The notes: generated by a model from the letters alone, not told the origin. Shown: positions 32,917 through 43,965, numbered from the stretch's first letter. The stretch: DNA of 64,000 bases from Phytophthora vignae f. sp. vignae (GCA_016169955.1 JABJUM010000001.1:62001-126000), one strand, 5' to 3'. Program-made: numbers and translations.

Positions 32917-34594
32917 TGGAATTTAGCGTCAGAGCACTGCCACCGGTATTAATAGGTGTCAAACAAGGCTGCGGCGCAAATTTTCTCGAGCCTAGAATCG
33001 CAGTTAATCACGCCCAGACACTCCAAAATAGGCCACATTGTACAATACATCCTCCACAAACTCGAAGCATGCCGTCTTGAAAGCATTCCATAACGTGCAG
33101 CGGCCTTGCCTCAATTAGAGGCACAAAGGAAGGCAATGTGGCACAACTCCACATGCGGTTCCTCGGAGTCCCATTGGCTAACCGTTTGCCTTTGTCCTAC
33201 GCCTCAGGATCGAGGTGGCATACTCCGGCATCCCCCATTTTACACCGTGAGAGCAGTTCCACCGTTAGAGGTAAAATTCGGGGATCTGAAAGTCAAATAT
33301 TGCAACAGGATCCCCCTACCGCGTTGGACAATGGTAAAAGGATGGACATCGAGTTGGAATAATCGAGGGCTCCACAGTACCAAAGCTTGGATGAAACCCT
33401 TGGTCCTCTCTCAACGATAAAACAAATTAGAACACAATTGACACGCTTAGCACTACACCTTCTGTGCCATGTGGGTGCATCCAATAGTTCAAATTGGGCA
33501 TACTCGACTGTGTGGAACTCGATTCTCACGATGCTGCTTTGCGTCGTTTTACTTTCGTCCGGTGCGAAATCTGGTGGAGCATATTTACTATCACACATTG
33601 TCACACTGGAAAAGCAGCAGTTTTTGCCTTACTTTTGACTCTACCGGTGGAACTGCTCTGAGGGAATACATGTATCCTCCCTGGTGCCAGCGTCCAGTTG
33701 TATTTTGGGTGGAATATATAACAACTTTTACGCAGTTCTTGACCCCACCGGTGACAGTGCATTATTATTAATAGCGCGATACAATACGTCGTATTGTATC
33801 GAATACGAATCCCGTTGGGTACGATTGATGGGACTAAGTGCTGACTTAGTAAAGTTTTTGCAAAACCTCAAAGACTCAGTACAGTAATTTGCGTGCTCAG
33901 CGAACACCTGATATATATAAGTCCCCTCAGGTTTATATGTTGTCAAAGGATCTGGGCTAACAAACCCAGCAGCCAGATGTACTGACTTAACCACTTTAGT
34001 GCGCTTACATACATGAGACGTGCATCGTTTTCGCATGAGTTTCGAGTGCAGCTAAGTATTCAGCGTGGCCAATGACTTGCCTGGGTAATCCCCAGTGCGG
34101 ACAATATCTCCGCGAACTTCACGTGTATCTAATGTAGCTTTGTTAGGCGCCGTGCTGGATGGTACCATCGCTCTCCTTGTTTTTATTCACTTGCATGACA
34201 CTGACTAGGCTAATGTATGTCGTTCCCGCGCATCCTTGAAGGCAGGCCGGAGATCTTCCCGCCCGATCTCTTTTTACGAGAGCTGATTTGTGGAATCCTA
34301 ATTTGGCACATCCCCACCATTCACTAAAACAGTACATCGCCCTAAGTGTGGTACAACTCGGGAAACATGCCTTCTCAAAAATTATAAGGTTCTGACTGTT
34401 CGCTGAGCACGCAAATTACTCTACATCAGACAAAATTGCATCGTGCACATCCCTTGGATCCTAAGATCGGTTTCACATGATTGGGTTACTACTGAACGCT
34501 ATCCGCTGAAACAGTCAGCATGCACGCATGCACGTCGAAAATTGATACATAAGCTGAAAAGCAATTCACACAAAATCTGGACGGTGGGGATTCC
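32917..34594. other. Palindrome spacer
   Basis: 1.68 kb between the inner arms. Holds the TA-flanked MITE at 33882-34421 and a hairpin at 33777-33801 (11-bp stem CGATACAATAC, loop GTC). ORFs at 33106-33640 resemble nothing I can name. Confidence 0.6.
33882..34421. mobile_element. pogo/Tigger-like MITE, 540 bp, TA flanks
   Basis: Inverted ends of 25 bp with one mismatch: left CAGTAATTTGCGTGCTCAGC, right the complement of GAGTAATTTGCGTGCTCAGC. TA at 33880-33881 and 34422-34423. CAGT ends are common in pogo/Tigger elements. Non-coding; end sequence differs from the pogo copy at 7663. Confidence 0.85.
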
Positions 34595-35086
34595 CAAATT
34601 ACCGCTTGCTCGAATCACAGCATACGACTGAATGTGACCGCGACGGCGTCACGGTCGACGCGGAGCCCGTCATGCTATGTTGGTCCCCAAAAGCTGGTGC
34701 ACGGGTTTTTGCACTGCCAGAGATTGGCCACCTGATTAGAGTTCGTTTGACTGTACAGCGTGCCGGTGCAGGCGCGATAGGCACCGGATCCCCTGCAATG
34801 ATGGAGATGCTTCCTCGGTTCCCTTGCTGCAAAATGCAAGCCCACAGTAAGACCGCGGGGATGGGGGCGCGAAGCTGGCACCAGAATGCTCGCTCACATT
34901 GCGCTCCTTTTCCGGGCGGGCGACCTCGATGCCACTTCAGCGTGGGAGTCGTCGACCGCAGCCGCTCGAGGCGCATCACCAACTGTATGTCTCCGCAGCG
35001 TTTCGTGCCGTTTGTTTGTCTGGGCAGGCTGCTGTAGACAAACCGAGGAGATGAGGCCCACCACTGCGAACTCGAAGCAGCAGCCC
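34595..35086. repeat. Inner palindrome arm, right (empty site for MITE copy 1)
   Basis: Complement of 32048-32916 minus the MITE. Its right end at 35086 would join directly to 38129 if the 3.04-kb insert were absent. Confidence 0.9.
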
Positions 35087-35465
35087 ACAGCGCCTGCGCC
35101 CGGGGGCGAACGGCAGGCATCCTTTCACATCTGCGTGGTCTCGTCCGCCACTGTACACTGCCAGCGCAATGCTGTTTCAACTTGCAGGTCAAGTGCAGGT
35201 AGTGAGCGGGCGAGCAGGACTTGCTGCTGCGTTTGTATGGAGACTCGGTCCAAACCAAACATGCTTTTGGACATGAGCAAACACTTTCGGACCACGACCA
35301 AACACATCAAGACAAAACCAAAACTAAACACCTGTGCAGAGCAGAAACAAACAGATTCAGGGCAAAATCAAACAAAAAATCGGGCACAACCAAACACCCT
35401 ACACTAGGTTAGCTGGCTGCAAAATAATAGTGTAGCCTACCTAACGTTAGGCATACCCATCGCAG

Positions 35466-35670
35466 TATAATAACCTGACCATAGTCAGATTATTGTGCGC
35501 ACGTCTTCACAATAACCTGACCATGTTCGGCTTATTCTGTGCGGTAGCTCACAATAATCTGACTATGGTCAGTTTGTTATGCGCACTTGTTCACAATAAT
35601 CTGACTATGGTCAGTTTATTATGCGCACTTGTTCACAATAATCTGACCAAAACCAGTTCGTTAACGTTTT
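35466..35670. repeat. Array of five 42-bp units with palindromic core (left)
   Basis: Unit starts at 35466, 35508, 35550, 35592 and 35634. Each unit holds CACAATAATCTGAC, TATGG and TCAGTTTATTATGCGCAC-like parts, so the core is a near-perfect dyad around CCATGG/CTATGG. Confidence 0.9.
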
Positions 35671-37420
35671 GGCTGCGGCGGGCATGCACCGTAGACTCAA
35701 CAAGGAGTGGAATTGTAATTAGTCTAGCCGAGTAGGTGGAGCGGTAACAAACATGCAACGAAACAGCTTTGCATCTCATAAAATACAACGACAAATGAAG
35801 CTGACAACAGCGAAAATGCTGAGCTGACTGGAGGGCAAGGTGCACGCACATGAAACCTTTTAAGTAGTATCTTTCACCCGACCTCGCTGTTCTCGCCTTT
35901 AGAAGCAATAAAGTCTTGGGCACTCATATCCGGGTGAGTTCCCGTTTTTCGAACTACAGGAATACGTGAAAAAGTGACTTTCACAGCACCCCATCGTACG
36001 AATTTCAAATAATATTAGCTACAATTTATCTCGATACAGATAGAATATATCGTCTATAATGTACATCGTTTTTGTATTTACTGTCAGATTGCTAGGTCGA
36101 TTGCAGCAGGCTGTTCTCACTAATATTTTACATGACATCGCTACGAAGTTATACGGTGTTTCATCTTGTTCACCCACTTAATCGTGGTAACGTATCTATG
36201 CCTACTACTTGAACATTGAATGTATATGATGAGCATGCGCCGATGAAACGATATTGCCCGTTCAGCGATGCATGCTCGTGCAGCTCAACCGTGTTACTAG
36301 ATAGCTGAGCGACAACATTCCGAGTGCGGAAATGGTCTTAAATTATCTGTAAAATAAACTGTTGGAGAAATCGTTGGATGCCTTACAAATACTGAACTAG
36401 CAGGCCTTGGGGGCGAATAGGCGTTTTGCCATTTGCAAAATACAATTTGTGTCTGCAAACCCGATGGCTTTATTAATAGCAGCAGTAAGGAGAAGAAGAA
36501 GAAACTTCAATTACCGATTATTTGTGCTTAGTAGATACTAACTATATGATATGAACTAAGCGATAGTCTGAAAGATGATACCTGTTCGATGATTCAGATG
36601 TAGTTGAACGTGGGTATTCGGAATGTGTCGGGGTGGCGTCGATGGAAATCTCCGAAGGAACTGCTTTCAGCCAGCTTCGTAGTGATCTTAATAGCAGTAA
36701 AGGTAAACACTGATATCGCAACAGTATAAATGGAGTAGCTCAATTAGACAGAAGTACTAAGGTAGTGCGCTAACTTGCTGGAAACTGTGGCCTTCTCGCA
36801 GCGAAAAGAAGGCAAGTAAGTTGTAATGTCGGGGGAACGACACGGTGGTAAATGCAAAGTAGTAGGGATTCCATAGCTATACTACTAGTCGTTGAGTACA
36901 TGTATCGATGTTCCTGGGACTATCTACGTAACAAGTTTTTTTTTCGTTCAGCAAGGTGTATGCCAAGCTTTCCTCGGCTACGTACAACACAGATCACAGC
37001 ATGAGAACGCAGCAACATCCTGCGGAAGCAAGGTTTAAGGACAATGACTACTTACTTCGAAAACTTAAAATCTAGACTATATTGTGAGTAGTTTTACTTA
37101 CTTACTGAGTACTTATAAGCAGCGTTTCATCCTAACAAAGTTCGAAGCACGATGTACAGGTTGCCCAATTAGTATTCACGGATGCGAGCACAGCGGCGTT
37201 CAGCCAAACCAATCTAGCAGAGGTCTACTGCAGTCTCCATAAAATTTGGTTGAAAAACGAGATAAAAAGCATTGTATTCATGTTGTCGTGTTATGAATCG
37301 AGTTGCTTTTATAGTGCAACCCCTGCGCGTTGTTGCGTCTTGATCTCCGTCGAGTACACAACGGCGCCCACTCGAGAAGTTTGGTCAGAGTAGCCCGATG
37401 AGTAGGTAGATGTGGCTGCG

Positions 37421-37621
37421 CACAATAAACTGATTTACTCAGATTATTTTACAACTCCGCACAAAATAATCTGACTTTGGTCAGATTATTATGAATACCT
37501 GCGCACAATAAACTGACCATGGTCAGATTATTATAAATACCCGCGCACAATAAACTGACCATGGTCAGATTATTATGAATACCTGCGCACAATAAACTGA
37601 CCATGGTCAGATTATTGTGCA
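37421..37621. repeat. Array of five ~42-bp units with palindromic core (right, inverted)
   Basis: Unit starts at 37421, 37460, 37504, 37546 and 37588. The core ACTGACCATGGTCAGATT is a dyad. The complement of a unit matches the left-array unit, including the GCGCAC spacer. Confidence 0.9.
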
Positions 37622-38197
37622 GAAAATGTTCCTTCGTTGCACTGGAGAGCGCACCTTCTGACGCGGATAGGCGCTTCCCTTGGCCCGTCTACTGCACATG
37701 TGTTTGGTTTTGATCTCTTTTAGATTTTGATCGTGTCCCAAACGCGTTTTGATCGTGTACTTTACCCGTTTGTATGCCGTGCCGCAAAGCTGCAAAGGTG
37801 CAAGCTGATTGAACGATCAGCGTGTTTCTTGTCCCGCCTGGTCAACCCGATGTGCGGCACGTGTAGTACTGTATCGTACGAGCGAACCTAAATGGATGCT
37901 TCAGCTTCTCGCGCCGGAATCGCCCACCTCCTCCTCCTCCTCGTTACCGCGTAGATCTGCGGGGCTCAACCATGAGCTGCATGAAGCCCCGGGCTTCAAG
38001 CCCGACACGTTGCAGTCGTATCGCGTTGCATGCGCGACCTCACGAGATCCTGCGCGATGGGCCGTAGTTGGCATGAGTGGGGGCACCCACTGTGGGGGAC
38101 CAATCTGAAGTGGGGTTCGATCTAACTGCCCCTGCTGTGCACTTCAACATGACCACCATTCTCCCGAATCGCTGGATTCGTTTGAGACTGCCAAAAC

Positions 38198-38562
38198 GAG
38201 AACGGTAGAATCGCACAGACAGAACAGGGAAATCCACAGATCTGAAGGGGAACCGCACAGATAAACCGATATACCTTCCGCCGCCCTCTATTAAAGGTGT
38301 GCTGGGGGTTGCACCCCCAGACCCCCGCATAAAGAAAACTAACTCCGAGTGTGCGGCAACGGGTCCGTTCGCTGGAATGCTCGTCGCTGGGCCCGCCTCC
38401 GCAAATACCGCGCGGCCCTGCTTCGCGGGCACCCCGCGCGGGTTTGCTGCGGCTACGCTCCTCGCAACCGCTCACTACCACCTTCTATTAAGATCACTAC
38501 TTGTCACATATTTTCACAATCTGTGGATTTCACTTTTTCGTCTGTGCGATTTACCTTATCTC
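38198..38562. mobile_element. Mutator-type MITE, 365 bp, copy 2
   Basis: Same element as 32202-32566, same length, nearly identical. The 9-bp duplication TGCCAAAAC is at 38189-38197 and 38563-38571. The empty site is in the left arm at about 31992-32000. Confidence 0.93.
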
Positions 38563-38989
38563 TGCCAAAACATGCGCTGCATAGGCACCGGGCGCCGGAA
38601 GGTGAGGATCTCCTGCTTCACGCGCGCTGTTTGGAAGTCTGCCTCGATTGGATGAACATTTGTACACCTGCACTTGAGGGTGTCCGACTCACTGAGCACG
38701 GCGTGGATGCTCTCGGGCCAGCGCATCCTCATCGTCGACAAGCTCCGTATATCTCGGCGTCTTGTCCGGCCAACATGGCTTCCCTGCTAGCTACATGTAC
38801 TGACAGTAGCCTAGTGTGCAGATACAGTACCTACCTCTCAGAAGGTACCAGGTCTCCGAAACACAAGCAGCCCCGCCAACTTGCACTTCGCAGCGCAGTG
38901 CCTCGCTCTCCTCATTCTCGCTTTTGCCTCGTGGCACGCAGTCAGCCCCACCACAGCTCCCACTCGCCGTCGACTGCAAGTTCGCCACC

Positions 38990-40477
38990 ATGGTCTGCGC
39001 CAGGAAGTTCCTCACGATGGAGGACCTCAAGATGGCGCTCAACATCTTCTGCTGCGTCTACGGCATCGGCACGCTCGGTATGCCCGGCAACTTCTCGCGC
39101 GCCGGCCCCGTGCTGGCCGTCATCGGCATGGCCTTCATGGCCTTCGCCAACGTGTACGCGTCCGTGGCCATCTGCCGCGTGATGCTGCTGGCGCCCAAGA
39201 GCGTCAAGACCTACAGCGACCTGGGCGAGTGGTGCATGGGCAAGTGGGGCCGCTGGCTCTCGGTCATCTCGCAGATGGCCTCGTGCCTGCTCGTGCCCTG
39301 CGTCTTCCTCGTGCTGGGCGGCACCCTGCTCGACGGCCTGTTCCCGGACGCCTTCAGCCCCACCTACTGGATCTGCTTCATGGCGCTCATGTGCCTGCCC
39401 GTGTGCCTCATCCCGACGCTCAAGGAAGGCGCCGGGGCCGCGTTCGCCGGATGCGCGGGCACGCTCATCGCCGACGTCATTGGCGTGGCCGTCGTCATGC
39501 ACGGCATGCGCGGCCACCCGACTCCGCCTGCGCCCGAGCTCAAGTTCTCGCAGGTCGCGGGCATGTTCGGCAACCTGTCGCTCGCGTACAACGCCGGCAT
39601 CGTGATCCCGGCCCTGCAGCGCCAGCACAGCGAGCCCACGCGCATGCCGCGCGTGGTGTTCGTCACCATGGCCTTCATCTCATGCCTTTTCCTCATCCTG
39701 GCCAGCACGGCGTACTCGGCGGTGGGCTGCCAGATCTCGGGCAACCTGCTCTACTCCATCTACCCGGACGCGGACACGGGCCTCACCACGCTGGGCTTCA
39801 AGTCGAGCTGGGGCGCCGTCGTCATGGCCTACTTCTTCATGCAGCTGCACATTACCATCGCCTTCTCCGTCATCCTGAACCCGGCCTTCTACCTCGCCGA
39901 GCGCCTGGTGCTCAAGATGCACAAGAAGAAGGAGGACGACGTCGAGAACGCCCTCACGTACGCCGCCGCCTCGTACGCCGCTGCCAACACGCCCGGCAAG
40001 GACGCGGCCACCGACGACCGCCGCTCGTCCAAGATGTCGTACATCTCGAACGCCGACGCCGAGAACCCGTACTACGACGACGTGGAGGCGGAGGCTGCCG
40101 AGTACCGCGGCTCGAACGCCGTCAAGTACGTGATCCTGCGCGTCGCCATCATCGTGGTGCTGGTCGTCCTGTCGGTTCTCCTCAAGGACCACTTCTCGGA
40201 CATGGTGGACTTCGTGGGCGCCTCGTGCATCACGCTCATCAGTATCCTGCTGCCCATTATCTTCCTGCTCAAGAAGCTGTGGCACGAGCTCCCCATGTAC
40301 GAGAAGATCCCGGCGCTGATCGTGGTCGTCGTGTGCGGCTTCCTGGGCTGCTACGTCACGTACACGTCGGGCAAGACGCTGTTCGCGCCGACGGACTCGG
40401 ACACGTCGTTCCCGTACTGCGACAGCGAGTACGAGAACGAGGTGTACTACAACTACACCGCCGTCCACGGCGCATAA
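38990..40477 (+). CDS. Amino acid transporter, AAAP family (palindrome copy 2)
   Basis: Second copy of the permease at 30078-31565, mirrored. Start chosen at the ATG in GCCACCATGG context (38990), 495 residues. TM1 region ALNIFCCVYGIGTLG; later SLAYNAGIVIPALQR, MQLHITIAFSVILNPAFY and the C-terminal LPMYEKIPALIVVVV segment. Both copies share the 5' flank for about 500 bp (MITE excluded), so they probably share core promoter sequence. The MITE lies about 430 bp upstream of this start and could change its regulation relative to the other copy, whose MITE is about 640 bp upstream. Confidence 0.9.
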   Translation: MVCARKFLTMEDLKMALNIFCCVYGIGTLGMPGNFSRAGPVLAVIGMAFMAFANVYASVAICRVMLLAPKSVKTYSDLGEWCMGKWGRWLSVISQMASCLLVPCVFLVLGGTLLDGLFPDAFSPTYWICFMALMCLPVCLIPTLKEGAGAAFAGCAGTLIADVIGVAVVMHGMRGHPTPPAPELKFSQVAGMFGNLSLAYNAGIVIPALQRQHSEPTRMPRVVFVTMAFISCLFLILASTAYSAVGCQISGNLLYSIYPDADTGLTTLGFKSSWGAVVMAYFFMQLHITIAFSVILNPAFYLAERLVLKMHKKKEDDVENALTYAAASYAAANTPGKDAATDDRRSSKMSYISNADAENPYYDDVEAEAAEYRGSNAVKYVILRVAIIVVLVVLSVLLKDHFSDMVDFVGASCITLISILLPIIFLLKKLWHELPMYEKIPALIVVVVCGFLGCYVTYTSGKTLFAPTDSDTSFPYCDSEYENEVYYNYTAVHGA

Positions 40478-40558
40478 GCTAGCTAGTTAGGTCTCCCGCA
40501 CCGTAGCGATCAAAGTTTGTAATTTTTCGTGGTAGCTTCTAAAGTGCTCGTCCGTTTG

Positions 40559-42113
40559 TCACCGAAACGTTAGCTCGATGTAGTGTAAGTATTTGTACGT
40601 CGTGCAGTTGCCAAGCATTTTGTCCAGGTCCGCCTGGAATGCAGCTACGAAGACGTAGGCACCACTGTCGATGCGGTTGCGGATAAGGTGCAGATCAACA
40701 GGGTCTTCGATAAAGTCTAGGTAGTCGACCACGATGGAAGTATCTACGGGCCCGTGGAATGGCCACGCACTGCGGTGGCTCGAAACAGCCTGCTTTATCG
40801 TGCGCTCTACGTGAAGGACTGAAAGCAAGATCATTAGCTTGTCGTAGATTAGATCTGAAAATGGAGTAAGATCTATAAGGTCACGTACCCGATTCCCATA
40901 ATCTCGTTGGTGGGTGGTACTTGTCCACGGTTGGAATTCATCCGGTGAAACTTGGACAGCGATAGATGCCTGCGAGGTTTTGCTGCAGTTTTCCTTAATA
41001 AATGTCTGAAACTTCATCTGCCACCTATGCATGTATCCGATAGCCGAAGTTGTCAGTCCAAACGAAACCGGGCACATTAGCTTGAACTACTTGTTGCTGC
41101 ACCCACATATGAACGGTAACTTGCCATAGAACCGGGGTACGTCTGCAACAGTTTGCCAATGAGGTCATGCAAATCGCGTAGCCCAGTATTGTCGAGCTTA
41201 CCGTTGGTCTGCAATACAGCGCGGACAACAACGGAAAGGACCAGCCGTATATCTTCCCAGGCGGTCGATACGGTACCCTCATTCGAGAAACTCGAACGTC
41301 CGCGAGAAAAATCTTGAATGGCAGCTCGGGTGTTGTCCACCGCCTCATGCCCCACAATGGTAATCGTAGAGGTTAAAGCATTTGTAGAGGATCCCCTCTT
41401 GTTCCTCAGCACAAATTTGCAATTGTCGACACTCGAGGCTCTCAGTCACGTTGAGTGCCTCTCGGCTTGTATGAGATTGCGTGCTCGGCGCTTGCTGGGT
41501 CGCCTCAATCGACCTCTAATTTAATGTCGACATAAGTGCTCGGTGACTGAGGCCTCTACTACTCGACGGTTCACTTTGCTCCATAGCCGAGGTAGACAAC
41601 CCACGTTTGTGAGTCAGTGAGGGTGAACTAAGGTTATCCCTCCTGTGGTCGGCTGATCCCAATGCAGACGGCTCGGTTGAGTCACGTAGATGATTCTGGA
41701 CTTGGTTCGATTGGACGCGAAGCCAAAGGTGGGGGCACTGTTGAGCGAATTTCTGCCGTAGCATTCGTCTCAGTTGTCGGCACCGATTCGTTGTTCGCTT
41801 GGGTTGATGACATTTCCTGGAACTCGACGCCACTCGGAGCATTCATGCCAGCCTTGACATTATCGAGGAGCGATCCAATCTGCATGCCGACCGAGGCCAT
41901 TGCCGCAAGGGGCGCTTGCATATCTGGTGCCAACGTGTTCAGCGGTGTCCGAGACTTGTGCACGGTGTTGGCTAGGCGCACCACCTCCTCAAGACGTCTC
42001 AAGCTGATAAGCGCGTCTTCCAGCGTAGTCTTTGCGTTCTGCACCTCATCTCTAATGGTGGGGTTAACTCAAATGCTGGCTGAAGTGCGCTGCAGCACCA
42101 TTGCTGAACTCAT
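40559..42113 (-). pseudogene. Unrecognised modular family, copy 3, broken, ending in a bromodomain fragment
   Basis: Starts at ATG 42113 and reads the family N-terminus but hits an in-frame TGA about 15 codons in. Then follow the helical module (DEVQNAKTTLEDALISLRRL) to about 41690. After a frame change come a Ser-rich linker, AEEQEGI near 41410 (compare AEQEGAF in copy 2) and the block EDIRLVLSVVVRAVL..LRDLHDLIGKL..YPGSMA at 41260-41120. Instead of the copy 2 end, 40830-40575 encodes a bromodomain of GCN5 type: SSHRSAWPFHGPVDTS, DYLDFIEDPVDL, IRNRIDSGAY and NCTTY, stopping soon after. Whether the bromodomain belonged to this gene or is a neighbour's remnant cannot be told. Confidence 0.6.
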
Positions 42114-43228
42114 GTGAGCATTTGGAAGTCCCAGGTACCAACCGATCGCTCATATCACCAAGTGCTGCCGAAAGGGGGCAACAGTACCCACGTACTGTAT
42201 GGATAGTTAGATTCCAGGTGTATGTGCCGATAGGTGGCGTACGAGCGTCACCTCGAAGCGACATTTGCCCACGGGCTCACAACGAGCGACACCGCTGACT
42301 TCATCGCCTGAATCCGAGCTGCTTGCTGTCTGCAGCAGTTCTTTGCTAGTGCCTCAACATCTGGAGCTCTACTCAGGGCTTCATATCATCGGGTATTTCG
42401 ACGATATGCATGATACCGATACAGGTTCAAAAATCAGCGGGCTGGATCAACTGATCTTGATACACGTACACTGTCGTATCAATATCATATCAATATCATA
42501 TCAATATCATATCAAAAAACAAATACTCTATCAATGAAGGTGGTTGTGGTAAAATGTACGATCTGATTGGTTAAAATACCAATGTTGGTACATAATATGT
42601 ACTACTTGCGCGCACCACCCTACCTCTAAGCTACTTATATTTTCGAGAGCCTAGTTCTGAGAACAAAAGAGAACGAACGAGCGCAGCTCCATCGAATTGG
42701 GCGCAGTTGGACAGCTTCAGTTATTAGCGTAAGGAAGCGACGGCAGCATGACAGCAAGGATTCTGTGCTAGTTATTGACTTTTTGTAGATAATTTAAGAT
42801 AATTTTAAGACTGGGATCGACCCGGCAATGCCGGCATGCTTCTAAAAACGAAGCCTGAGAGCGAGTAGGCATTTTGGCGTAGACCTCATGCTAAAGGCAA
42901 CCCACGTGTAGAACTTCTATCACGGCAGTTAACAGTTCAGAGCAAGCTACTGTGGTATCGGATATAATATTACCGGATACCGATCTGTTTGTGTGGGCGG
43001 ATCAATGATCCTGATCCCAAGCTTCTATTGATATCACCTGATATTGATACAAGGGATATATGCATATAGTATCATCGTATCAATGGGTATCACCGGTTGC
43101 TATTAAGCCCTGGCTCTACTGCAAGGCAGCAGGATAATTCTGGCATCGCAGTGAGCTCTTTGCCGTTACACAAGCAACCGCCGCAGCCCGCGTGCGTCAG
43201 TCCTGAAACAGCAGCACCGAGCAGCATA
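42114..43228. other. Intergenic, AT-rich, short tandem repeat, no gene
   Basis: 42478-42515 is an 11-bp repeat (aatatcatatc) of about three units. Several GATATC/TGATACC-type words are spread over 42410-43090, possibly an old MITE, but I could not match its ends. The last 150 bp should hold the promoter of the next gene. Confidence 0.45.
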
Positions 43229-43837
43229 ATGAGCGGTGGCCACCAGGAGAAGCACTACTTCACGGAGGAGTACCCGGACCATGACTACCAGTGCACGACC
43301 GAGTCCGCGCACCCGCAGACGCCGCTGTGGCCAGCTTACCTGTCAGTGAACCAAGACCGCGTCGTCGTCTTCGAGCGCAGCAAGAACGCGCAGCTCGTCG
43401 TGTACTCGGCCAACTTCCGCGACAAGAAGCGGCGCGAGCTCGACCCCAAGTGGCCGCTGGACATCAACTGGCAGAGCTTCGGCTGGACGGCCCACCCCAC
43501 GAGCAACCCCACAGGCATGATTGAGCGCCGGTTGGCGTGGGGCTACTCGCACAAGTCCGTGGAGCCGGAGGGTCCCGTCGCAGTTGAGGCGGTCGGAACC
43601 AGCTATAGCGTGACGCTCAACGCGCTGCCCAGCCGCCCCGCCTTGCTCTACATCGATGCCAAAGGCCGAGTCATCCTGCAGACCACGATCAACGGCGTGC
43701 AGTCGCGGCTCTGGAAGATCTACGTGAAGACCAACAACACGCTCGCCTTCATCCCCAAGGTGCTGTACGTTGACCTCTACGGCACGAACGTCGACGACGA
43801 CCACGCCACCAACGAGCGCATCGCTGTCTCGTCCTAA
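43229..43837 (+). CDS. DUF4833-like protein, 202 residues
   Basis: Start chosen at ATG 43229 (MSGGHQEKHYF); the frame is open upstream to 43097 but that part is low-complexity. The core matches the DUF4833 pattern: RVVVFERSKNAQLVVYSANF near residue 46, PLDINWQSF, GMIERRLAWGYSHK, a beta-rich middle (SRPALLYIDAKGRVILQTTI) and a C-terminal VLYVDLYGTN. No signal peptide or membrane segment. Molecular function of the family is unknown to me. Single exon; tail-to-tail with VPS45, 128 bp apart. Confidence 0.75.
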   Translation: MSGGHQEKHYFTEEYPDHDYQCTTESAHPQTPLWPAYLSVNQDRVVVFERSKNAQLVVYSANFRDKKRRELDPKWPLDINWQSFGWTAHPTSNPTGMIERRLAWGYSHKSVEPEGPVAVEAVGTSYSVTLNALPSRPALLYIDAKGRVILQTTINGVQSRLWKIYVKTNNTLAFIPKVLYVDLYGTNVDDDHATNERIAVSS

Positions 43838-43965
43838 CTTAGCGGCCAAACGGATCCGCGGCTCGCCCGAATAGAAATACACATTCCTTACTGCCCGTTA
43901 GCCTCCAGCTAAGTTCCATCTCGGCCCTCTCTTCAATTCCTCCTACCGTTGAAACGACGTTGTGT

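Larger units (their letters stand above)
35087..38128. mobile_element. 3.04-kb insert in the right palindrome arm, with inverted subterminal repeat arrays
   Basis: Boundaries come from comparing arms: the left arm is continuous across 32048-32052, the right arm is broken here. Near each end are related inverted segments (AAACCAAAACTAAACACCTG around 35318; complement near 37700 has AAAACCAAACACATGTGCAG). Inside those lie two arrays of 42-bp units in opposite orientation (35466-35670 and 37421-37621). The interior 35671-37420 is AT-rich with no ORF of interest. The duplicated target looks like 2-3 C, not diagnostic. A non-autonomous DNA transposon with degenerate long inverted ends is my reading; the family is not determined. 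Confidence 0.6.
38129..40596. repeat. Outer palindrome arm, right (holds MITE copy 2)
   Basis: Complement of 29955-32052 with an added 365-bp MITE and duplicated 9-mer. Confidence 0.92.

Noticed and set aside
33106..33640. Short ORFs in the palindrome spacer as a possible LINE remnant
   Set aside because: No reverse transcriptase or zinc-finger motif could be identified.
43097..43228. Upstream in-frame extension of the DUF4833-like gene
   Set aside because: Low-complexity Pro/Gln/Ser sequence; the downstream Met precedes the recognisable domain.
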